Assembly (NCBI RefSeq): GCF_000701505.1 | Contig: NZ_JNJB01000024.1 | Coordinates: forward strand, 1 to 34,666 | Origin: Dyadobacter crusticola DSM 16708 | Lineage (GTDB): Bacteria; Bacteroidota; Bacteroidia; Cytophagales; Spirosomataceae | Length of the DNA stretch: 34,666 nucleotides | Direction of reading: 5' to 3' | Shown here: piece by piece, positions 14,605-22,331 of the stretch | How positions within the stretch are numbered: the first letter of the stretch is position 1 | Layout of the letters: each line of letters begins with the position of its first letter | Position numbers and translations under genes: made by a program | Notes under the pieces: model-generated | What the model saw: the letters and a program-made list of their open reading frames with translations, nothing else | Told to the model about the DNA's origin: nothing | Databases searched by the model: none

Positions 14605-15549
14605 TCAGATAGTAACCAGCATTGCCCCGTAAGAGTATCCTCCGCCGAAAACAGTTACCACAATATTTTCTCCTTTTTTAAACTTATCCTTATTCTCAGA
14701 TAAAGCAATCGCGCAGCCTGCACAGCCCGTATTTCCAAGATACTGAATGTTGGAGATCAGCTTCTCCACCGGAATACCAAGTGTATTGATCACATTGAGG
14801 CTGATCCGGTGATTAGCCTGGTGCGGGATCAGGTAGTCGAGATCGTCAATCGTAAGTCCGCACGCGTGCAGTACCTGCTGGCTGACCTTTGGCATATAAA
14901 TACACGCATTCTGGAACACGTCGCGGCCGAAAGGCATAATTACGCCGCGGTCATTGGGCCGGAGTACCACCGCTTCAATGGCTTTCCCGCTGGTAGCCGC
15001 TCCGCCGGTGATGATCTTCTTGATATGCATATCCGAATCAGTCTGGCGCTCTTTGGAAATCAGCAGCGCCGACGCTCCATCGCCCCATAAATGACCGGAA
15101 ACTGTATCCATTTCATTGTAGTATGCAGTATTATGGTCCGAAACCACCACCAACGCTTTGGAAGCTTTGCCAAGCGCGAAATAGCCTTCTACAATCTCAA
15201 TCGCATTAAGCAGCGAAGAGCAGGCAGAGGAAATGCTTAAAACGGGAATGTCCGGAATTTGCAACTGGTGCTGTACTGCGTGAGCAAGCGTGACAATGGT
15301 ATCGTATGGCGTATAAGTAGCGCCGATAATAAGGTCTATTTCGTTTTTACTGTAAGGAATATTTTCAAGTAGTGATTCAACCGCCTTAATTGCCATTGTG
15401 GAAGTATTCTCTTCCGCTGATGCCTTACGTCTTTCTGAGATTCCGGTCCGTTCTACAATCCATTCGTTGGACAGGTTGTTGAGATTTGTAAAATATTCAT
15501 TACCAATAACTTCGCTTGGCAAATAATGACTAACTGTATTAATATACAT
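14605..15549 (-). CDS. 3-oxoacyl-ACP synthase III (KAS III/FabH-like)
   Basis: 314 residues. Thiolase fold with the KAS III catalytic triad: C110 in SISSACSS, H243 in IPHQANHRI, N273 in YLGNTGCAG. The N-terminus has the family signatures EWIVERTGISERR and the substrate-tunnel segment WGDGASALLI. KAS III condenses acyl-CoA with malonyl-ACP to start fatty acids, or makes short beta-keto products in special pathways. No other fatty-acid or secondary-metabolite gene is next to it, so it may be a second copy with a different starter (inference). The symbol fabH is withheld for that reason. Confidence 0.9.
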   Translation of the reverse strand: MYINTVSHYLPSEVIGNEYFTNLNNLSNEWIVERTGISERRKASAEENTSTMAIKAVESLLENIPYSKNEIDLIIGATYTPYDTIVTLAHAVQHQLQIPDIPVLSISSACSSLLNAIEIVEGYFALGKASKALVVVSDHNTAYYNEMDTVSGHLWGDGASALLISKERQTDSDMHIKKIITGGAATSGKAIEAVVLRPNDRGVIMPFGRDVFQNACIYMPKVSQQVLHACGLTIDDLDYLIPHQANHRISLNVINTLGIPVEKLISNIQYLGNTGCAGCAIALSENKDKFKKGENIVVTVFGGGYSYGAMLVTI

Positions 15550-15696
15550 GATTGAGAAGTTGACTCCGCAAACTACGATTCTTTTTGATTCCGAAAGTTA
15601 AATATTTCATAGAAATCGTAGTACTAAATATTTGAACAATTCAATAGTAAATTTATAAAATTATAATAACCAGCTCCTTCAACTGAGATCTTTTTT

Positions 15697-16803
15697 TCAG
15701 GCTGATATATCTACGTAAAAAGAGAGCAGTTTTTGTATTTCCTGCTTCCAATTATAAAAATTTTCAACGCGAATCTTGCCATTATTCCCCATCTCCAATC
15801 GCTTCGGTTCATTTTCTGCCAGGAAGGCCAGCTTGTCAAAAAGGGCCGCGTCGTCGTAAGGAGAAATACAAAATCCGGATTGAGAAGGTTCTACAATGGA
15901 CCTGTACAAGGGAAAGTCAGAGGTAATAACCGGCAAGCCAAATGCCATGTATTCAAACAATTTAGTTGTGTAAGAATCAGGATAATCGGCGACGGGTTTC
16001 AGCAGCGCGATTCCCGCCACATAGCGTGACGCATATCGAAATGCAATCTGCTGATCGGTGTATCCATAGAAAACAAGGTTGTTGCGTACCTGATCAAATC
16101 CTGGCAAAGTTTCCAATGCATTCTGATCCAGCCGCAATGCTCCAAAGAAATGCGCTTTGAAATGGGGATAGATGTTTTTCAATTTCGAGAATGCCAGGAT
16201 CATTACATCAATGCATCTTTCCATGGAAATCACACCAACATATAAAAACTCCGGGCTTGCCTGCGTGGAATTCTGAATTGAATTGTAAATGTCAGACGGC
16301 GGAATGGACGCGAAGTTTTGAATGACGGCGTGGGGATACCTTAACTGACTGTACGTGTTTAGATATGCTTTTTCAGTGAAGATGAAGAAGAATTCCCTTC
16401 GTGCCAGTTTATCAAAATAGGCGAATAACAGCTGAAAGATCAGCGCATTATTGTATTTCTTGATGCTAAACTTCTGATCGAGATTTTCCTGAACCTCGTA
16501 AATCACTTTTGCGCCCAGCCATTTAAATATGAAAGCGGCCGGTATGAGCTCGGGAACAAAAATGTGCAGAATGTCAGGTTTCAGGCGAATACATTTCCAG
16601 AACAAAACGGGGTAGGTTACCAAAAGTCTTGCCGACAACTTTTTGAAAAACGGCAGCGAAATGGTTCTAAATGCTTTTTGCTGCCGGATCTGCGGCAATG
16701 CACATATTACTTCATATTGCGCAGCCAGCGCCGGCGCTATTTTATAGACAATGCGCGGGTCGGTCGGAGGATGTACCGTGCTTAACAACAATACGCGTTT
16801 CAT
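15697..16803 (-). CDS. Glycosyltransferase family 4-type protein (GT-B fold)
   Basis: 368 residues. The N-terminus MKRVLLLSTVHPPTDPRIVYK is the nucleotide-free Rossmann half of GT-B enzymes that act on sugar or lipid acceptors. The C-terminal half has the donor-site signature FEYMAFGLPVITSDFPLYR and ends with a typical closing helix, FYNWKQEIQKLLSFYV. Donor and acceptor are unknown. It overlaps the upstream deoC by ATGA (start 16803, deoC stop 16800), which points to translational coupling with an enzyme from an unrelated pathway. The preceding segment FIFTEKAYLNTY resembles acceptor loops of exopolysaccharide transferases. Confidence 0.92.
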   Translation of the reverse strand: MKRVLLLSTVHPPTDPRIVYKIAPALAAQYEVICALPQIRQQKAFRTISLPFFKKLSARLLVTYPVLFWKCIRLKPDILHIFVPELIPAAFIFKWLGAKVIYEVQENLDQKFSIKKYNNALIFQLLFAYFDKLARREFFFIFTEKAYLNTYSQLRYPHAVIQNFASIPPSDIYNSIQNSTQASPEFLYVGVISMERCIDVMILAFSKLKNIYPHFKAHFFGALRLDQNALETLPGFDQVRNNLVFYGYTDQQIAFRYASRYVAGIALLKPVADYPDSYTTKLFEYMAFGLPVITSDFPLYRSIVEPSQSGFCISPYDDAALFDKLAFLAENEPKRLEMGNNGKIRVENFYNWKQEIQKLLSFYVDISA

Positions 16804-17459
16804 TGCTGGCCGATCATCGCTACGCCAGCGGAAGTACCAATGCGGTCAGCGCCGGCCTCGATCAATGCAATGGCTTGTTCAGCTGTACGAATCCCGCCGG
16901 AAGCTTTGATTTTTACTTCTTTGGGTAGGATCGTGCGGAGTGTTTTCACCACTTCTACTTCTGCTCCTTTCGGGGCGAAGCCGGTGGAGGTTTTTACATA
17001 ATCGGCTCCGGCCTCGGCACAAATTTCGGTAGCTGTGTAAAGCTCGAAAGTATCAAGATAGGCAGTTTCAATGATGATCTTGACTAATGCATTTTTACTG
17101 TGAGCGAGCTGAGCAATCTGGCCCAGCTCTTGCCGCACACTCAGGTAAGCCATTGATTTGAAGAGTGAAAGGTTCATCACCACGTCCAGTTCCGTCGCGC
17201 CCTGTTCCAATGCAATTTGCGCTTCGGTCAGTTTGGCTTCTGTAGCGGAATAGCCCATGGGGAAGCCGATCACGGTTGCAAGTTCGATCCTGACAGGACA
17301 AAACTCCATCATTTCAACCACATAAGGCACGTAAACAGGCGCTACACAAATTGCCTTAAACTGGAACTTCCAGGCTTCTTCACATATCTTGCGAATGTCA
17401 GTTTCAGTTGCGACAGGGCTAAGCAGTGTGTGGTCAATGTAGGAGGAGAGTGCGTCCAT
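16800..17459 (-). CDS. deoC: Deoxyribose-phosphate aldolase
   Basis: 219 residues. DeoC cleaves 2-deoxyribose-5-phosphate to glyceraldehyde-3-phosphate and acetaldehyde. Visible landmarks are IDHTLLSP at the N-terminus, ATVIGFPMGY, ELDVVMNL with D92, the Schiff-base lysine K156 in YVKTSTGF, and K185 in VKIKASGGI, plus the phosphate-binding DRIGTSAG. No residue is missing. Its last 4 nt overlap the start of the glycosyltransferase gene downstream. A minus-strand terminator separates it from the DUF5606 gene upstream, so this two-gene unit has its own promoter. Confidence 0.96.
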   Translation of the reverse strand: MDALSSYIDHTLLSPVATETDIRKICEEAWKFQFKAICVAPVYVPYVVEMMEFCPVRIELATVIGFPMGYSATEAKLTEAQIALEQGATELDVVMNLSLFKSMAYLSVRQELGQIAQLAHSKNALVKIIIETAYLDTFELYTATEICAEAGADYVKTSTGFAPKGAEVEVVKTLRTILPKEVKIKASGGIRTAEQAIALIEAGADRIGTSAGVAMIGQQ

Positions 17460-17476
17460 GTATTTTGTACAAGATC

Positions 17477-17512
17477 AAAAAATAAAAACCCTGTCGTAAA
17501 AGACAGGGTTTT
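17477..17512 (-). terminator. Terminator after the DUF5606 gene
   Basis: On the minus strand AAAACCCTGTC (from 17512 down) pairs with GACAGGGTTTT (to 17485) around a 6-nt loop and is followed by a T-rich run to 17477. It lies 20 nt after the DUF5606 stop codon and ahead of deoC. Confidence 0.85.
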
Positions 17513-17531
17513 CGGATATTATGGGACTGGA

Positions 17532-18071
17532 TTAAGCTTTGCTTTTTTCCTTTTTAGCAGGTTTATTGGGAGAGTCTTCCGACTCTGCTGAGTCTGCGCT
17601 CGCTTCTTCCACCGCCGCTTCCGGCTCAGTTGTTGCTTCTGATACTACAAAAAGCTCAGGAAGGTGCTTTGAAAGCAGGTTGTACCAGGTAATAATTTTC
17701 TTGATATCTGATACGTAAACCTTGGAACGGTCGAAGTCGGGCAGAACTTTCACTAGAAACTCGATCAGTTCTTTGTCCGATGCGGTTTTAACAGCTAAGT
17801 CTACCTGCTCGCCATGTACTTCGCGAATTGTGGTAAATACGTCTTCCAGCGGAGCTGACTCTTGCTCTCCATCTGTAAAAATAGACACGTCTTTCAACAC
17901 AGAAACCCTCGCAGTGGGCCCGATCAGTGTTTTTTCGCGCTTTTCATCCAGGCTTTCAACAATCACGCCCGCGCGGCTCGGTTTGAGAATACGGAACAGT
18001 CCGCCTTTACCTGAAACATTTGCTATTTCCTTTAACAGCTCCATTCCTGTAGACTCTACTTTTTCACTCAT
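17532..18071 (-). CDS. DUF5606 protein (Bacteroidota-specific)
   Basis: 179 residues. The core MELLKEIANVSGKGGLFRILKPSRAGVIVESLD followed by ARVSVLKDVSIFT and SKVYVSDIKKIITWYNLL matches DUF5606, an SH3-like family found in Bacteroidota. The C-terminal 40 residues are a low-complexity Glu/Ala/Ser tail ending in a Lys-rich stretch (KPAKKEKSKA). No function is established. The family often starts at the internal MELLKEI (18047), which would drop 8 residues; both starts are possible. Confidence 0.85.
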   Translation of the reverse strand: MSEKVESTGMELLKEIANVSGKGGLFRILKPSRAGVIVESLDEKREKTLIGPTARVSVLKDVSIFTDGEQESAPLEDVFTTIREVHGEQVDLAVKTASDKELIEFLVKVLPDFDRSKVYVSDIKKIITWYNLLSKHLPELFVVSEATTEPEAAVEEASADSAESEDSPNKPAKKEKSKA

Positions 18072-18165
18072 CCTTTTTGTTATTTGTTATTTCTGATTTG
18101 AATGCGGTTTACTGACCGGCTACTTTTCCGCAAAATAACGGAAAGATACTTCGCCAAACAACTTG

Positions 18166-18777
18166 CTACGGTTGTGTATTCTGAAACGCGTCGTTGTAAG
18201 TTTGTATTGCTTTCAGAACAGCATCCCGGCCTTCGTTTTTTTCTGCTGAGGTCACAAACATCGGTGGTATTTCTTCCCAAAGCTCGCCCAGCTTCGATTT
18301 GTATGCTTCAACCTGGTTGGCAACCTGCCCGGGTTTGAGCTTATCTGCTTTTGTAAAAATGATATGAAACGGAATGCCGGCTTCTCCCAGCTGTGACATG
18401 AATTCAAGATCAACGGCCATCGCACTATGCCGCACGTCGATCAGCGCGAACGTGCAAATAAGATTTTGCCGGTTATATAGATAATCATTGATCATTTTTT
18501 CCCACTTGTCCCGCTCGACCTTGCTGACCTTTGCATAACCGTACCCGGGTAAATCGACGAGATACCAGGAATCATTGATAATAAAATGATTGATCAGCTG
18601 CGTTTTTCCTGGTTGCTGGGAGGTTTTCGCCAGTGCTTTTTTGCCGGTGAGCATGTTAATCAGCGAAGATTTGCCCACATTGGAGCGGCCGATAAATGCG
18701 TACTCGGGCAATTCAGGGGAGGGACATTTCAGATAGTCCGAATTGCTCATCACGTACCTGGCATCCTGAACTTTCAT
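18166..18777 (-). CDS. engB: Ribosome biogenesis GTP-binding protein EngB (YihA/YsxC)
   Basis: 203 residues. EngB is a TrmE-Era-type GTPase needed for 50S subunit assembly. G motifs are in order: G1 GRSNVGKSS (30-38), G2 KTSQQPGKTQ, G3 DLPGYGYA (75-82), G4 TKAD (142-145), G5 TSAEKNEG. The family-specific KWEKMINDYL and LIDVRHSAM are present. It is followed, in the same direction, by the DUF5606 gene 94 nt downstream. Confidence 0.96.
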   Translation of the reverse strand: MKVQDARYVMSNSDYLKCPSPELPEYAFIGRSNVGKSSLINMLTGKKALAKTSQQPGKTQLINHFIINDSWYLVDLPGYGYAKVSKVERDKWEKMINDYLYNRQNLICTFALIDVRHSAMAVDLEFMSQLGEAGIPFHIIFTKADKLKPGQVANQVEAYKSKLGELWEEIPPMFVTSAEKNEGRDAVLKAIQTYNDAFQNTQP

Positions 18778-18864
18778 AGGGAATTAATGTTAATGAAGCT
18801 GCGAAGTTATCTTTTTTGCCCCGCAAATCCATTGTAAAAGCGTAATCGTATGTTTAACAAGGAA

Positions 18865-18895
18865 TTGCGCAAAATAAGATAAGACGTTATTTTCG
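18865..18895 (+). promoter_or_regulatory. Possible promoter of the secreted thioredoxin gene
   Basis: TTG (18865-18867), a 20-nt spacer, then TATTTTCG (18888-18895), one mismatch from TAnnTTTG. The ATG follows at 18930. Confidence 0.35.
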
Positions 18896-18929
18896 TAATC
18901 AGAATCTAAGTATAACTATCAAGCAAATA

Positions 18930-19403
18930 ATGAGAAACTTAAAGAAATTGGGTCTGCTGATTGCAGTATTGGCTTTGTCGTTTTCTGTTGCCGTGGCGGG
19001 AACTGGCGATAAGAATGCAAAAGAAGCAGAAAAGGGAATTCGGTTTGTCGAAGGTTCCTGGGCGTCAATCCTGAAAAAGGCGAAGGCCGAAAACAAGATC
19101 ATTTTTTTTGACGCATATACCACCTGGTGCGGGCCATGTAAATTACTGCAGAAGAATGTTTTTACAAGAGCGGATGTAGCCGAGGTTTTCAATGAGAATT
19201 TTATCAATGTAAAATTTGATATGGAGAGTGGCGAAGGGCCTAAGTTGGCCAGCAAATATCCAATCGAAGGATATCCGACATTGTTTTTTATCAATCCAAA
19301 TGGGAAAGTAGTTAAGAAGGTGCTGGGATATACCAGCGCGGAGGATTTGATCAAAACAGGCAAGTCCCTGAAAAAACCTGCGGGTAATAAAACAACTGTT
19401 TAA
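18930..19403 (+). CDS. Secreted thioredoxin-fold protein
   Basis: 157 residues. Signal peptide (MRNLKKLGLLIAVLALSFSVAVA) then a single thioredoxin domain with the redox motif WCGPCK (W66-K71), the cis-proline strand YPTLFFINPNGK, and a C-terminal helix. It is closest to the thioredoxin_7/DsbD-gamma-like group that reduces or isomerises periplasmic thiols; the partner is unknown. There is no TlpA-type N-terminal domain or membrane anchor beyond the signal. It is a single-gene unit that converges on gmd. Confidence 0.92.
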   Translation: MRNLKKLGLLIAVLALSFSVAVAGTGDKNAKEAEKGIRFVEGSWASILKKAKAENKIIFFDAYTTWCGPCKLLQKNVFTRADVAEVFNENFINVKFDMESGEGPKLASKYPIEGYPTLFFINPNGKVVKKVLGYTSAEDLIKTGKSLKKPAGNKTTV

Positions 19404-19417
19404 TGCAGCAGAAAGAT

Positions 19418-19450
19418 AAAGGCCCGGGAGCAGCTTGCTTCCGGGCCTTT
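19418..19450. terminator. Hairpin terminator between the thioredoxin and gmd genes
   Basis: AAAGGCCCGG (19418-19427) pairs perfectly with CCGGGCCTTT (19441-19450), with an inner AGC/GCT pairing. T-rich sequence follows on the plus strand; it lies between convergent stop codons. Confidence 0.78.
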
Positions 19451-19467
19451 GTATTTTAACAGAGTTC

Positions 19468-20580
19468 TTATTCGTAATAGTTTGGAACGCGGTGACCGCT
19501 GCTTTCGAGCAATCTGTCCTTTTTGAACAGTGTCACGTCAGCTGTAACCATATCGTTAACCAAAGCTTTCAGGTCATATTTCGGTTTCCACCCTAGTTTC
19601 GTCATCGATTTCGTTGGGTCTCCGATCAACAGTTCCACTTCTGTAGGGCGGAAATACCTTGGATCGACAGCTACTACTTCCTTACCGATCTCGATCTGGA
19701 AATCAGGGTTATTGCATGCAACTACAGTTGCGATCTCGTCAACACCTTCCCCAGTAAATGCAACTTCGATACCTACTTCGTCAAAAGCCATTTTCACGAA
19801 CTCGCGAATGCGGGTAGTGATACCTGTTGCAATTACAAAATCTTCCGGAGTATCCTGTTGCAGGATCAGCCACATTGCCTCAACGAAATCTTTGGCGTGG
19901 CCCCAGTCACGTTGTGCGTCCAGGTTACCCAGGTAAACTTTGTCCTGCAAGCCTAGTGCGATACGTGCAACTGCGCGGGTGATTTTGCGGGTCACGAAAG
20001 TTTCACCTCTTAATGGCGATTCGTGGTTGAACAAAATCCCGTTTACCGCAAACATATCGTAAGCTTCACGATAGTTGACTGTGATCCAGTAACCGTAAAG
20101 TTTGGCAACTGCGTAAGGTGAGCGTGGATAAAAAGGTGTTGTTTCTGACTGCGGCACAGCTTGTACCAGACCGTAAAGCTCAGAAGTGGAAGCCTGATAT
20201 ATCTTCGTCTTTTTAGTTAAACCCAGCAAACGAACCGCTTCCAGTATCCGCAAAGTACCGATACCATCCACATTGGCAGTGTACTCAGGCTCTTCAAAAC
20301 TTACCTGTACGTGCGACATCGCACCCAGGTTGTAAATTTCGTCAGGCTGAACTTCCTGAATGATCCGGATGATGTTGGTAGAATCACTCAGATCACCGTA
20401 GTGAAGATGGAATCGCACATTTTTTTCGTGTGGATCTTCATAAATGTGGTCAATCCGCTGCGTATTGAACAAAGAGCTGCGGCGCTTAATGCCGTGTACT
20501 TCATATCCTTTGCTCAGTAAGAGCTCTGCCAGATAAGAACCATCCTGCCCGGTTATCCCGGTAATCAATGCCTTTTTCAT
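19468..20580 (-). CDS. gmd: GDP-mannose 4,6-dehydratase
   Basis: 370 residues. Converts GDP-mannose to GDP-4-keto-6-deoxymannose, the first step to GDP-fucose, GDP-rhamnose or GDP-perosamine. Extended SDR with the NADP site GITGQDGSY (8-16) and the full catalytic set T132, E134 (STSELYG), Y156 and K160 (YPRSPYAVAK), in the same numbering as the E. coli enzyme. RRSSLFNTQRIDHIY, a conserved substrate/tetramer segment, is present. No GDP-fucose synthase (fcl) gene is next to it, so the final product cannot be deduced. Confidence 0.97.
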   Translation of the reverse strand: MKKALITGITGQDGSYLAELLLSKGYEVHGIKRRSSLFNTQRIDHIYEDPHEKNVRFHLHYGDLSDSTNIIRIIQEVQPDEIYNLGAMSHVQVSFEEPEYTANVDGIGTLRILEAVRLLGLTKKTKIYQASTSELYGLVQAVPQSETTPFYPRSPYAVAKLYGYWITVNYREAYDMFAVNGILFNHESPLRGETFVTRKITRAVARIALGLQDKVYLGNLDAQRDWGHAKDFVEAMWLILQQDTPEDFVIATGITTRIREFVKMAFDEVGIEVAFTGEGVDEIATVVACNNPDFQIEIGKEVVAVDPRYFRPTEVELLIGDPTKSMTKLGWKPKYDLKALVNDMVTADVTLFKKDRLLESSGHRVPNYYE

Positions 20581-20634
20581 TTAGACGTCTGTATATCGAG
20601 TGAGATTACGATTTAATTATTACTGAAATATCAA

Positions 20635-21201
20635 CTAATTGTTTTCTGCTGAGGAATTTATATCCAGGCTTCTTTTTATATCGACGCGATCGGGTAAAAT
20701 GACGGCCGAGGCATATTGTTCTTTGATCATGTCAAGGTACTGTTCTGCATCGCTGCGATACATAAAGTCACCTGCTTTGACGCGGTAAGTGGGCTGGGAA
20801 TAGGAAACGTAGGGGTTCAGGTCAGGAAATGCCTGGTAAATATAGGATTTTGCACCATCAGCTTCCTGCCGCACATTACCTACATATAACTGAATACGAT
20901 ATCCGTTGATATACCTGATCGACTTGTTGTGCCTGGCCAGGGTATCGAGTACGGTATCAAGCTTTTTATTTACGTAAAGCGGCTTGTCTACATCGGCTTT
21001 CGGTGCAGTGGTCGGCTTCGGAGCTGTCTCCTTGGGAGCTTTATCGAATACAGGTTCCACATATTCATACCTTGGCCTGACTGCCGAAAGGTCTTCTCTG
21101 TACTCTGAGCTGGACGAGCTGACTACCGACTTTTTACTACAGGCTGATAAGATGATCATGCCAATCTGCAGTGCCAATAAGGAATTCTTTTTCAGCTTCA
21201 T
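20635..21201 (-). CDS. SPOR-like lipoprotein
   Basis: 188 residues from ATG at 21199-21201. A lipoprotein signal (lipobox ILSAC, then SKKS) precedes a Ser/Pro/Lys-rich linker. The C-terminal 90 residues look like a SPOR domain: GYRIQLYVGNVRQEADGAKSY, then PTYRVKAGDFMYRSDAEQYLDMIKEQYASAVILPDRV. SPOR domains bind peptidoglycan with stripped stem peptides, often at septa. Nearest neighbour in the other direction is murB. The gene is 55 nt upstream of gmd on the same strand. Confidence 0.8.
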   Translation of the reverse strand: MKLKKNSLLALQIGMIILSACSKKSVVSSSSSEYREDLSAVRPRYEYVEPVFDKAPKETAPKPTTAPKADVDKPLYVNKKLDTVLDTLARHNKSIRYINGYRIQLYVGNVRQEADGAKSYIYQAFPDLNPYVSYSQPTYRVKAGDFMYRSDAEQYLDMIKEQYASAVILPDRVDIKRSLDINSSAENN

Positions 21202-21227
21202 ATCTCTGAAAACGGTAACTGAATTAA

Positions 21228-21235
21228 CAAACATA
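21228..21235 (-). promoter_or_regulatory. Possible -7 element for the SPOR-like lipoprotein gene
   Basis: The minus strand reads TATGTTTG, an exact TAnnTTTG, 27 nt before the start codon. No -33 box is visible at the right distance. Confidence 0.35.
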
Positions 21236-21263
21236 ATAAAAAAGGATGAATCGGCATACCACT

Positions 21264-21271
21264 TAGTTTTG
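21264..21271 (+). promoter_or_regulatory. Possible -7 element for murB
   Basis: TAGTTTTG fits TAnnTTTG exactly and lies 40 nt before the murB ATG. No clear -33 box. It forms a divergent pair with the element at 21228-21235. Confidence 0.37.
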
Positions 21272-21311
21272 ATTGTAATACCTAACTTTACCAATACAAT
21301 TCACAATACCA

Positions 21312-22328
21312 ATGCAAATTCAATCCAATTTTCCGCTTCGTCATTACAATACCTTTGGGCTGGAATCGACGGCGCGCTTTTTTGTTGAAATTACATCTCT
21401 AACGGAATTAACCGAAATTCTGACGAATCCGGAATGGAAAAAAACGCCAAAATTTATTTTAGGGGGCGGCAGCAACATCCTTTTAACGCGGGATATTGAC
21501 GCACTTGTAATTCATCCGAAAATCCTGGGAATTGAGAAAATCAAGGAAACTGATTCACAGGTTTTGCTGAAAGCAGGCGGGGGTGAAAGCTGGCATGAAT
21601 TCGTATTGCATTGCGTCAGAAGTGGTTACGGAGGTGTTGAAAACCTCTCTCTGATTCCGGGAAGCGTGGGTGCTGCACCTATGCAGAATATTGGTGCGTA
21701 TGGTGTTGAGGTCAAAAATGTGATAGAATCCGTAGAGGCGGTGGAGGTGGAAACCGGCGTGCCACACGTTTTCTCAAATGCGGAATGCAAATTCGGCTAT
21801 CGTGAAAGTATTTTCAAAAAGGAAGCCAGCGGCCGCTTTGTAATCACGGGCGTCACCTTTGTTTTGTCCAAAAACCCTGTTGTGAACATTGGTTACGGAG
21901 ATGTTCAGAAAACGCTGGCCGAAATGGAAATTGTGAATCCAACAATCGGAGACGTAAGTGAGGCGATCATGCGGATCAGGAAAAGTAAATTACCCGATCC
22001 TGCACAAATCGGGAATGCCGGAAGTTTTTTCAAAAATCCCGAGATTTCTGCAACTCAATTCGGGGATTTGAAAATGGCTTTTCCTGAAATACCCGGTTAT
22101 CCGGTTGATGAAAATACAGTAAAAGTACCGGCAGGCTGGCTGATTGAGAAAGCTGGCTGGAAAGGTTACCGGAATGGGGATATCGGGGTGCACGAAAAAC
22201 AGGCGCTGGTACTAGTCAATTACGGAGGAGGTACCGGAAACGAAATAAGGTTATTATCCGAAACAATTCAGGAATCCATTTTATCGAAATTTGGGATCAG
22301 TTTGAAAGCAGAGGTAAATTTCATTTGA
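21312..22328 (+). CDS. murB: UDP-N-acetylenolpyruvoylglucosamine reductase
   Basis: 338 residues, a type I MurB. It reduces UDP-GlcNAc-enolpyruvate to UDP-MurNAc with NADPH and FAD, in the cytoplasm. FAD motifs are GGGSNILLT (51-59) and NLSLIPGSVGAAPMQNIGAYG; catalytic residues are R164 (FGYRESIF), S238 (GNAGSFFKNP) and E334 near the C-terminus. All key residues are present. The next gene starts 3 nt after its stop, so the two are very probably co-transcribed. Confidence 0.97.
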   Translation: MQIQSNFPLRHYNTFGLESTARFFVEITSLTELTEILTNPEWKKTPKFILGGGSNILLTRDIDALVIHPKILGIEKIKETDSQVLLKAGGGESWHEFVLHCVRSGYGGVENLSLIPGSVGAAPMQNIGAYGVEVKNVIESVEAVEVETGVPHVFSNAECKFGYRESIFKKEASGRFVITGVTFVLSKNPVVNIGYGDVQKTLAEMEIVNPTIGDVSEAIMRIRKSKLPDPAQIGNAGSFFKNPEISATQFGDLKMAFPEIPGYPVDENTVKVPAGWLIEKAGWKGYRNGDIGVHEKQALVLVNYGGGTGNEIRLLSETIQESILSKFGISLKAEVNFI

Positions 22329-22331
22329 TAT

